Source: DASRJG01 sp964647625 (lineage in GTDB: Bacteria; Acidobacteriota; Polarisedimenticolia; Polarisedimenticolales; DASRJG01). From it: 18,932 nucleotides of DNA. Of this stretch, positions 1-6,159 are shown piece by piece. The notes beneath the pieces are model-generated. The model was not told the origin of the DNA. It saw only the letters and a list, made by a program, of their open reading frames with translations, and did no database searches. Each line of letters begins with the position of its first letter. Within the stretch, counting starts at the first letter, position 1. A program made the position numbers and the translations under genes. The stretch covers positions 1 through 18,932 of the forward strand of contig CAZYHZ010000072.1 of NCBI GenBank assembly GCA_964647625.1, read 5' to 3'.

Positions 1-1110
1 AACGACACCTGCTCGGGCGGGACGTGCGCCGGAACGGCGATCGTCTGCAACGACAACAACCCGTGCACGGACGATTCGTGCAACCCGGCGACGGGCTGCG
101 TCTACACGAACAACACCGCGTCGTGCGACGACGGCAATGCGTGCACGGCGAACGACACCTGCTCGGGCGGGACATGCGCCGGAACGGCGATCGTCTGCAA
201 CGACGGGAACGCGTGCACGACGGATACGTGCAACCCGGCGACGGGCTGCGTCTACACCAACAACACCGTGGCGTGCGACGACGGGAACGCGTGCACGACG
301 GGCGATACCTGCTCGGGCGGAAGCTGTCAGCCCGGAGCCCCGGTCGTTTGCAACGACGGGAACGTCTGCACCACGGATACGTGCAACCCGGCGACCGGCT
401 GCGTCTACACCAACAACACGGTGGCTTGCGACGACGGGAACGCGTGCACGGCGGGTGATGCTTGCTCGGGTGGAAGCTGTCATCCCGGCTCGGCGGTGGT
501 CTGCAACGACGGGAACGTCTGCACGACGGATACGTGCAACCCGGCAACCGGTTGCGTCTACACCAACAACACGCTCGCATGCAGCGACGGGAACGCCTGC
601 ACGGTGGGAGACGCCTGTTCGAACGGGAGCTGCCAGCCGGGAGCGCCTTTGGTTTGCAACGACGGCAACGTATGCACCGACGACACGTGCAATCCCGCGA
701 CCGGCTGCGTCTTCGCGAGCAACACGGTGGCCTGCGACGACGGCAACCCGTGCACCGTCGGCGACACGTGCGGTGGAGGCACGTGTCAACCCGGCGCGAC
801 GATCACGGCGCCGCCCGAGACTCAGAATGTTGCCGCAGCCGCGAACAAGACGACATACAGCTGGTCCCCGGCGGCGTTCGCCACCCGCTATGACGTCGTG
901 CGCGGCGCGCTCTCCGCGCTTCCCGTCGGGCCCGGCGGTGCCGACGAGACGTGCTTCGACAACCTCTCCGGCGCCACGGTCACCGACGCGTCGGTGCCCG
1001 CGGCGGGCTCCGGGTACTGGTACCTCTCGCGCGGCGAGAACGCGTGCGGGAACGGATCGTTCGGCAATCAGAGCAACGGGTCGCCGCGGGTCACGACGAC
1101 CTGTCCGTGA
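1..1110 (+). CDS. Secreted Cys-rich tandem-repeat protein with shared C-terminal module (5' end outside window)
   Basis: The frame is open from base 1 and ends at TGA 1108-1110, so the start and any signal peptide lie to the left. About 270 residues are tandem units alternating a CNDGNxCTTDTCNPATGC half with a CDDGNACTxGDxCSGGSC half. The spacing resembles the Dictyostelium-type CTDC cysteine repeats also found in large bacterial surface proteins. Aligned cysteines probably form disulfides, so the protein should act outside the cytoplasm. From about base 844 the repeats give way to a Cys-poor module (SW..., ATRYDVVRG, DETCFDN, GSGYWYLSRGEN, ending TTCP), nearly identical to the end of the hydrolase at 2970-4481. 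The converging gene at 1138 is 27 bases away. Function is unknown; adhesion or a structural spacer is a guess. Confidence 0.85.
   Translation, partial: NDTCSGGTCAGTAIVCNDNNPCTDDSCNPATGCVYTNNTASCDDGNACTANDTCSGGTCAGTAIVCNDGNACTTDTCNPATGCVYTNNTVACDDGNACTTGDTCSGGSCQPGAPVVCNDGNVCTTDTCNPATGCVYTNNTVACDDGNACTAGDACSGGSCHPGSAVVCNDGNVCTTDTCNPATGCVYTNNTLACSDGNACTVGDACSNGSCQPGAPLVCNDGNVCTDDTCNPATGCVFASNTVACDDGNPCTVGDTCGGGTCQPGATITAPPETQNVAAAANKTTYSWSPAAFATRYDVVRGALSALPVGPGGADETCFDNLSGATVTDASVPAAGSGYWYLSRGENACGNGSFGNQSNGSPRVTTTCP
43..801 (+). repeat. Tandem 150/153-bp repeat, five units, coding
   Basis: Units begin with GT(C/T)TGCAACGAC at 43, 193, 346, 499 and 652, giving periods of 150, 153, 153 and 153 bases. 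The first unit is one codon shorter (AGTAIVC against QPGAPVVC). All units stay in frame and encode the alternating Cys-rich halves of the surrounding gene. The last unit is the most diverged. The high similarity between units suggests expansion by recombination or slippage. Confidence 0.85.
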
Positions 1111-1137
1111 GAAAGGGGCGCCGGGTCGCCGTCGCGG

Positions 1138-1710
1138 TCAACGCGACGTGACGTGCGATCCGGCGCCGATCGCGGCGCGTGCGCCGGCCGCTCCGTCGCG
1201 ATCGGCCGAGGCGAGCGTCTTGGTGATCAGCTTGTCGAGGTGGCCCTTGAGCCGTGCCACGACCACCTCCTCGCCGTCGATCGATACGAACATCATCTCG
1301 CGCAGCTCACCGTCGCCCGGCTTCGCGAGGACGAGAAGCTGGTCGTCCTGCGACCGCGACGAGATCATCGTCTGCCAGCCATCGACGCCGAGATCGTGCG
1401 CGGTGATCGGCTGGGCCGGGGCCCCGGTCCGTCCCTTCACCTCGAAGACGGCGATGGCGATCCCGTGCACGTCGCGGAAGTCTTCTTCGTCGACCCAATG
1501 ATGGGCCAAAGACGTCGCGATCTTCGTCGAGATCGGGCCGAGCTTGACACCGAATTCCCGGTGCAGCTGGACACCCGCCTTTTGCTCGATGGTGTCGGCC
1601 ACGCCGCGGGGGCCTTTGTAGGTCATGCATCCCGAGCAGAACAGAACCAGGCCCACGGCGACGACCCCGGCAACGGCGGGCTCCCCGGACATCCTTGCGC
1701 GATGAGGCAT
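1138..1710 (-). CDS. DUF4252-like lipoprotein
   Basis: This is a 190-residue protein with a hydrophobic N-terminus (VAVGLVLF) ending in SGC at residues 26-28, a probable lipid-attachment site. The -3 position is Cys rather than Leu, so the lipobox is imperfect. The body (GIAIAVFEVKG, DGWQTMISSRS, MMFVSIDGEEVVVARLKG) resembles the DUF4252 pattern, in which a strand-rich domain ends with a statement-like VxxxxGxxD motif. DUF4252 proteins are small exported proteins of unknown function. The start at 1710 is preferred because it supplies Arg/His to the signal peptide. An alternative ATG at 1692 lacks charges, and neither has a strong ribosome binding site. It lies 59 bases downstream of the DUF2252 gene on the same strand and could be co-transcribed with it. 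Confidence 0.7.
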   Translation of the reverse strand: MPHRARMSGEPAVAGVVAVGLVLFCSGCMTYKGPRGVADTIEQKAGVQLHREFGVKLGPISTKIATSLAHHWVDEEDFRDVHGIAIAVFEVKGRTGAPAQPITAHDLGVDGWQTMISSRSQDDQLLVLAKPGDGELREMMFVSIDGEEVVVARLKGHLDKLITKTLASADRDGAAGARAAIGAGSHVTSR

Positions 1711-1769
1711 GCCCTAGAGAACGCGCGGCGCGCGGAAAGGTTGCGTGTTCGATCGAGTGCCGGCCGCAG

Positions 1770-2837
1770 TCAGCGCCGCTGCCAGTATTTCCAGTCCTGA
1801 GAGACCGCCCGCTCGAGCGCGCGCACCGCCTTGACGACCTCCGTTGCCTTCACCCGGGCCAGCGCAGCACGGATCCCGCGGCGGTCTTTCCCTCCGAGAT
1901 GGATGTTGGCCGTCTCGGTGCCCATGCACCGGAGCACCGTCTCCACGTCGGCCGCCGGGAGGTAGCGAAGCTCGATGCGATTGTTCGATGGCGAGTAGCG
2001 GCGCCCCGCCCAACCCTTCCGGTAGACGAGAAACGGGTCGGGGCACCGGACGGCCGAGCGCAGGATTCGCGCGTAGTGGATTTGCCGCGAGTCGCCGCCG
2101 CGGGCCCAGACCGACGCCGCGGAAACCAGCTCCTTCACCTCGCGTGCGATCAAGCCGCCCGAAAGCTCGGCCGTGGCGGTGAATCGTCGCCGGCCCAAGC
2201 TTCCGAGCCCCGCCGCGCGATGAACCACCCGCACGCGCGCCGCGCCTTTCGGAAGCAGGCGCTTGAGCATGCGCCGCGCGGGTCGCGGCAACGGCTCACG
2301 ATTGGGAGGGCTTTCGGCGAGCTTCGACCAGAAGGTTTCTTGGTCCTTGAGCCGGGCTTCGGCGATCGATCGAAGCGCGGGGTGGCGCTCTTCGAGAACG
2401 AACGGCTCCCCGCCGTTCTCGAGCCCATGACGGTAGCCGTCCAGGATCGCGGCGACCGCTTGCTTCGCGCTGAGGGGGCGATCGCCGTCCCGGACTGCGA
2501 TGACCGCGCTCACGGCCAGCCGAAGCAGGTCCGCCGCGAACGGAAGCTCGTCCGCCTCGTCGAAATCGTTGACGCCCCAAACGAGCCGCCCGTCCGCGTC
2601 GCGCCACGTTCCGAAGTTCTCGACGTGCAGGTCGCCGACCGACAGGATGCGAGGGGCGCCGGCGAGACGGCCGGCGTGCTCGGCCCAGATTTGCGCCCAG
2701 CGGTAGTAGGTCGCCCGGAGGAATGGAAACCGATCCGCGGCCATCTCGCGGTGCTTGCGCTCCAGGTCGCCCCGGATCAACGGAACCTGGGAGCGGATCC
2801 AACGCTCGTATCGCGCGGTCGCCGTGGCGACGTTCAT
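1770..2837 (-). CDS. DUF2252 family protein (kinase-like fold)
   Basis: The 355-residue product matches DUF2252 in its diagnostic order: KHREMAADRFPFLRAT (about 28-43), GDLHVENFG (68-76) and NDFDEAD (90-96), followed by a long helical C-terminal half. The GDLHxxN and DFD elements resemble the catalytic and metal-binding motifs of aminoglycoside-phosphotransferase-like kinases. The substrate of the family is not established. It has no signal peptide and should be cytoplasmic. The frame extends upstream to an ATG at 2954, but ATG 2837 fits the family N-terminus and leaves a normal divergent intergenic region (2838-2969) with the hydrolase gene. A GAGGGG lies about 12 bases upstream of 2837, somewhat far for a ribosome binding site. 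Confidence 0.88.
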   Translation of the reverse strand: MNVATATARYERWIRSQVPLIRGDLERKHREMAADRFPFLRATYYRWAQIWAEHAGRLAGAPRILSVGDLHVENFGTWRDADGRLVWGVNDFDEADELPFAADLLRLAVSAVIAVRDGDRPLSAKQAVAAILDGYRHGLENGGEPFVLEERHPALRSIAEARLKDQETFWSKLAESPPNREPLPRPARRMLKRLLPKGAARVRVVHRAAGLGSLGRRRFTATAELSGGLIAREVKELVSAASVWARGGDSRQIHYARILRSAVRCPDPFLVYRKGWAGRRYSPSNNRIELRYLPAADVETVLRCMGTETANIHLGGKDRRGIRAALARVKATEVVKAVRALERAVSQDWKYWQRR

Positions 2838-2952
2838 GAGATCGGGTAACCCCTCGAGCGAGGCTACCACAGGCGCCGGTCCCAAGATGGGCTTGCCGGG
2901 GTGCCTTTCTCGACGTAACTGGACGTGGCGAGCTGTCCAACCGGCATCGAGC

Positions 2953-2961
2953 AAAAAGGGG
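2953..2961 (+). promoter_or_regulatory. Ribosome binding site for the hydrolase
   Basis: AAAAAGGGG ends 8 bases before ATG 2970. It decides this start over the in-frame ATG at 2925. Confidence 0.6.
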
Positions 2962-2969
2962 CTGCCGAG

Positions 2970-4481
2970 ATGAGATCCGTTCGCGCGCAGCGGTTCGTGC
3001 TCTCCGGCTTCGTCGCCGTGGCGGCTTCGCGTGCCGCCGCACAGTCACCCCCGCTTCCGCTGGGGAACGTCGTCCTCGTGCAACGACCGGTGGCATGTCC
3101 GGCCGGCTTCTTCACGGGGATGACGTGCGAGGAGGTCAAGGTGGCCAATTGCCCGGGAAACGTCGATCTCACGAACGTCATCCTCGGCATCAAGCTTCCG
3201 GGAGCCACTCCCAAGGGAACCATCGTCCTTCACGGCGGGGGAGGCGGAAGGCAGCCGTTCAACGCGGGCCCGGCGGGATCCACTTACGTCGACCAGTACC
3301 TTCAGGCCGGCTACGTCGTCGTTCAGCTGGCGTGGCCGAGCGATTGGGAGGACACCGGCGAGGCGACGAAGAGCATCAAGCTTGCCGCGTGCCGGCCGGC
3401 AACCTTGCTCGCGTACATCGCCGATCCCACGAATCAGATCCACACCGCGGGCGCCATGTGCGCGCAGGGACACAGCGGCGGCACCGGCGCGTGGGGATAC
3501 ACGCTCGCCTGGTACGACGGCGGCAGCTATCTCGACAAGGTCGTCTTGACGTCCGGACCGGTCTTCGGCGACGTCGCGCTGGGATGCGTCGTCCCGGACG
3601 CGCCCAACGTCACCGTCCTCCCGACGAACGGCGCCCCGTGGAGCACGCCTCCATCCTACGTGTCGAGCTCGGCATCGAACGTCGCTCTGTGGACCGGAGA
3701 CAGCTCGTGCCAAGGGCCGGGCCCGACGACCTGCGCGTCGTACCAGAGCTGGAAAGATCAGAGCCTCGTCAGCGGCGATTCGAGCTACCTCGGATGCACG
3801 ACGAGCGGCCCGAGCGCGAGCTTCACCTATCCGCAGACGGCGCTTTCCGGTTGGCTCTGCAACAACAACGCGAACAACTCGGCCGGCGAGGGCTCGTTCT
3901 TCTATCGAAACTTCACGAGCGCGGGCCAGACCGCGCATTTCGCGCTGACCGCGGTCAGCGCGTGCCCGGGGGCGGAGGACATCTGGGACGGCACGACGCC
4001 GCAAGCCGGGAGCGCGTTGACCGCTTCGGTGCACGACATGATCGACACCGTGAACGGATGCGTCCTCCGGCACACCACGGCCTGCGCCGGCCAGCCCGAC
4101 GGGACGGCGTGCGACGACGGCAACGCATGCACCACCGGCGATGCATGCTCGGGTGGCGCGTGCGCCGGGACGGTGGTCGCGGCTCCGGCCGAGACGGACG
4201 ACCTCGTCGCGGGCAGCAAGACCTCGTTCAGCTGGACCGCGACGACGTCCGCCACGCGATACGACGTCGTGCGCGGAGGCCTGGCATCGCTCCCGGCCGG
4301 TCCGGGCGGAGGCGACGAGACGTGCTTCGACAACCTCGCGACGGCGACGGTGACCGATCCGACGGTTCCGGGATCCGGCTCGGGGTTGTGGTACCTGGCG
4401 CGCGGGGAGAATGAGTGCGGCGCCGGATCCTACGGCATCGAGAGCAACGGCTCCCCGCGAACGACGAATACCTGCCCGTGA
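2970..4481 (+). CDS. Secreted alpha/beta hydrolase with Cys-rich unit and shared C-terminal module
   Basis: This 503-residue protein starts with a signal peptide (MRSVRAQRF, hydrophobic core, about residue 25 ASRAAAQ). ATG 2970 is chosen because AAAAAGGGG lies 8 bases upstream and the signal peptide then begins correctly. An upstream in-frame ATG at 2925 would bury it. The first 360 residues look like an alpha/beta hydrolase: GTIVLHGGGGG as an oxyanion-loop strand, GHSGG with likely nucleophile Ser169, Asp337 or Asp340 in EDIWD, and His355 in SVHD. Residues 381-398 are one Cys-rich unit like those at 1-800, and 416-503 are the same terminal module as in the gene at 1-1110. The substrate is unknown; an esterase or depolymerase acting outside the cell is plausible. 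It converges on the next gene with a 4-base gap. Confidence 0.82.
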   Translation: MRSVRAQRFVLSGFVAVAASRAAAQSPPLPLGNVVLVQRPVACPAGFFTGMTCEEVKVANCPGNVDLTNVILGIKLPGATPKGTIVLHGGGGGRQPFNAGPAGSTYVDQYLQAGYVVVQLAWPSDWEDTGEATKSIKLAACRPATLLAYIADPTNQIHTAGAMCAQGHSGGTGAWGYTLAWYDGGSYLDKVVLTSGPVFGDVALGCVVPDAPNVTVLPTNGAPWSTPPSYVSSSASNVALWTGDSSCQGPGPTTCASYQSWKDQSLVSGDSSYLGCTTSGPSASFTYPQTALSGWLCNNNANNSAGEGSFFYRNFTSAGQTAHFALTAVSACPGAEDIWDGTTPQAGSALTASVHDMIDTVNGCVLRHTTACAGQPDGTACDDGNACTTGDACSGGACAGTVVAAPAETDDLVAGSKTSFSWTATTSATRYDVVRGGLASLPAGPGGGDETCFDNLATATVTDPTVPGSGSGLWYLARGENECGAGSYGIESNGSPRTTNTCP

Positions 4482-4485
4482 GCCG

Positions 4486-4896
4486 TCACTTCTTGGTGGT
4501 CTGCCCGTGATGACCGGCGGAGGGCTCGTCTTCTCGCCGCATCAGGAACCCATCGAGATCCTGGAGCCAGACTTCGGAGAGAACGAGCTGGCCGTCGACC
4601 TTCCGGAAAATGAGGCCGGTCTCGTCCGTATAGCTGGCCGCGCTGCGGGCCAAGCGGGAGATCGCCACGAGCACGGTCGTCTTGTCATGCTCGCCGACAA
4701 GCTCGATCACCGCCATGTCGCCCGTGGGGTGGCGGACCACGTACGCTCCGGCGGGGAGTGTCTCCTGACCGGCGCGGAAGGGGAAATCGACCTTGACGTT
4801 GATCACCTTCTCGCCCACGCGCTCGGCGCGAGCGGCTGAGGAGGCGCAAAGCCCGACGAGGGCGACAAGCACAATCGAGAGCGCGCGGCGGTTCAT
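4486..4896 (-). CDS. Small exported protein, acidobacterial INVKVDFPF type
   Basis: The 136-residue protein has a clear signal peptide (MNRRALSIVLVALVGLCA, cleavage likely after ARA at about residue 24). It is followed by EKVINVKVDFPFRAGQETLPAGAYVVR, a motif I recognise from small secreted proteins common in Acidobacteriota, in the form N-V-P-F...LPAG.Y.V. The remainder is predicted strands (VIELVGEHDKTTVLVAIS, LIFRKVDGQLVLSEVWLQ) and a charged, His/Lys-containing tail. The function is not known. The start at 4896 is set by the signal peptide; the frame is open much further upstream, but that region overlaps the divergent thioredoxin-like gene. Only a weak AGG precedes the ATG. It is divergent from 4982 with 85 bases between. 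Confidence 0.8.
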   Translation of the reverse strand: MNRRALSIVLVALVGLCASSAARAERVGEKVINVKVDFPFRAGQETLPAGAYVVRHPTGDMAVIELVGEHDKTTVLVAISRLARSAASYTDETGLIFRKVDGQLVLSEVWLQDLDGFLMRREDEPSAGHHGQTTKK

Positions 4897-4981
4897 GGGT
4901 ATAGCCTGCTCCGTTCCGCCGGAAACCGCCAGGCCGAAAGGGTGTGAGCGCCCAAAATCTGTCGCGCGTATGATCGGGCCC

Positions 4982-5554
4982 ATGACGAACCCGAGCCCCG
5001 CTCCTCGCGACCGATTCAGCTTGTTTCTTGGCGTCGCATGCGTCGTTCTGGCCGCCTTGACGCTCCTCCTCGCCTGGCAGAATCGCTCCCTCAAGGCGCA
5101 AATCGCTGCGGCCGCCAACGCGGTGCCCCCCGGCGCATTGAAGAAAGGCGACACGATCGACCCATTCGACGTCGTGGACGCGAAGGGGCAGAAGACCCGC
5201 ATCGCGTTCGGCGGCCGGGGCAACACGCTCATTCTCGTGTTCTCGTCGACGTGCGGCGCCTGCCGCGAGACGATCCCGGTGTGGAACAAGCTGCTCGCGG
5301 AGGGCGGAGCCGCCAACGTCCATCTGGTGGGAATTCAGACGGATTTTCAGCAGAGTGGAAGCGCGACGCTCCCGTACCCGGACCTCCGGTTCCCGGTGTT
5401 CGGCGCCTCCGAGCCACGAGGAGCGCCGCTGTCGAAATTTCCGGCGATTCCGGCCGCGGCGCTGGTCGACGGCACGGGTGCCGTGACGTCGGTCTGGTTC
5501 GGCGTCCCGACGGACGACCAGGTGTCCGAGCTCCGCCGCGCCCTGGCAAGCTGA
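4982..5554 (+). CDS. Membrane-anchored thioredoxin-like (TlpA/redoxin family) protein
   Basis: The 190-residue product has an N-terminal transmembrane anchor (about 12-32, LFLGVACVVLAALTLLLAW) and a thioredoxin-like domain. The domain follows the TlpA/redoxin order: KGDTIDPFDVVDAKGQ, a strand LILVFSSTC, the redox motif C91-G-A-C94, then LVGIQTD, FPAIPAAALVDGTGAV and a C-terminal helix. It probably faces the periplasm and reduces or exchanges disulfides of exported proteins. The cis-proline position is filled by the IPAAAL segment. Start is ambiguous: ATG 4982 (MTNPS) or 4970 (MIGPM), neither with a good ribosome binding site. Two secreted Cys-rich proteins follow on the same strand after 65 bases and are candidate partners; that link is inferred from position only. 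Confidence 0.85.
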   Translation: MTNPSPAPRDRFSLFLGVACVVLAALTLLLAWQNRSLKAQIAAAANAVPPGALKKGDTIDPFDVVDAKGQKTRIAFGGRGNTLILVFSSTCGACRETIPVWNKLLAEGGAANVHLVGIQTDFQQSGSATLPYPDLRFPVFGASEPRGAPLSKFPAIPAAALVDGTGAVTSVWFGVPTDDQVSELRRALAS

Positions 5555-5571
5555 CGGTTTGTTCGGGGAGC

Positions 5572-5590
5572 GCGATCGGCGTAGGATCGC
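5572..5590 (+). repeat. Short perfect inverted repeat before the small Cys-rich genes
   Basis: GCGATC and GATCGC form a 6-bp stem with a 7-base loop (GGCGTAG), ending 30 bases before ATG 5620. It is followed by AAAA, not T, so it is not a terminator for this strand. It could be an operator or mRNA hairpin, or chance. Confidence 0.3.
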
Positions 5591-5619
5591 AAAACGGCGT
5601 CATGCCGAAGGAGGGCCCA

Positions 5620-5841
5620 ATGAGAAAGAAGCTGTGTAGCGCCGGTCTCGTTGCGTTCATCGCGATCTCCGCGATCGCCGGGAGCTTCGCGCTCCTCACG
5701 ACCACCGCGACGCCCGCGATGGCGAGGTGCGGACCCTGCCCGAACATCTGCATCGGTGTGACCTGCGACAACGGCCGAACCTATTGCAACTCCTGCATCG
5801 CCGCGTGCGCGGGCGCGAAGAACTGCAAGGTCACGGGATGA
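5620..5841 (+). CDS. Small secreted Kazal-like Cys-rich protein
   Basis: A 73-residue precursor. AAGGAGGG at 5608-5615 sits 4 bases before ATG 5620, a strong ribosome binding site that fixes the start. The signal peptide runs MRKKLCSAG, hydrophobic core, to ATPAMA (about residue 40). The mature peptide is about 34-37 residues with eight cysteines. The segment GVTCDNGRTYCNSCIAACAG follows the Kazal-type pattern (C-x-x-G-x-T-Y-x-N-x-C-x-x-x-C-A). Kazal domains often inhibit serine proteases, but this one is short and the reactive-site loop is not obvious, so inhibitory function is only possible. Its stop overlaps the next start as ATGA, implying translational coupling. Confidence 0.8.
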   Translation: MRKKLCSAGLVAFIAISAIAGSFALLTTTATPAMARCGPCPNICIGVTCDNGRTYCNSCIAACAGAKNCKVTG

Positions 5842-6062
5842 GGATCTTTCAGGTAGGCGCAGTGCTGATCGCCATCGTCGCGACGACGACGGGGTTCCAG
5901 GCCTTGCAATCGCGCGCGGATCGGCCCGCGGGACACTGCGCGCGCGGCGTTCAGCCTTGCAACGCCGGTCAGGTCGGCCAGCCCTGCAATCCGAACAAGC
6001 CCAACGTCATCTGCTCGGCGCAAGCCGACGGCGCATATTGCTGCCTCGCGTACGCGCCCTGA
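5838..6062 (+). CDS. Small secreted six-Cys protein
   Basis: A 74-residue precursor whose ATG overlaps the stop of the preceding gene (ATGA at 5838-5841), so it is probably translationally coupled to it. The N-terminus MRIFQVGAVLIAIVATTTGF is a signal peptide. The mature part carries six cysteines (HCARG, QPCNAG, QPCNP, VICSA, YCC), the last two adjacent. This is a compact knot-like spacing, but I recognise no family. Position after a thioredoxin-like protein and a Kazal-like peptide suggests a shared secreted disulfide-dependent role. It contains no obvious modification or cleavage motif beyond the signal peptide. Confidence 0.75.
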   Translation: MRIFQVGAVLIAIVATTTGFQALQSRADRPAGHCARGVQPCNAGQVGQPCNPNKPNVICSAQADGAYCCLAYAP

Positions 6063-6143
6063 GCTAGCTGGAGTCCGCAACGACCCTCCGGGCGCCTCGC
6101 GCGTGCCATGATGGCCCGCGGACCGAAGGCACGACCGGCGCTC

Positions 6144-6149
6144 GGAGGG
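6144..6149 (+). promoter_or_regulatory. Ribosome binding site supporting a GTG start
   Basis: GGAGGG lies 10 bases before GTG 6160. No ATG in this frame lies nearby, and the GTG gives the right N-terminus for the first membrane helix. Confidence 0.55.
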
Positions 6150-6159
6150 TTTCCCAGGC

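Noticed and set aside
43..801. CRISPR-like array
   Set aside because: The repeats are contiguous 150/153-bp coding units without spacers.
137..1501. 454-residue plus-strand frame
   Set aside because: Arg/Thr/Pro-rich shadow of the Cys-rich repeat gene that runs through the opposing lipoprotein gene.
2838..2954. Extended start for the DUF2252 protein at 2954
   Set aside because: The extra 39 residues do not fit the family N-terminus and would cover the divergent promoter region.
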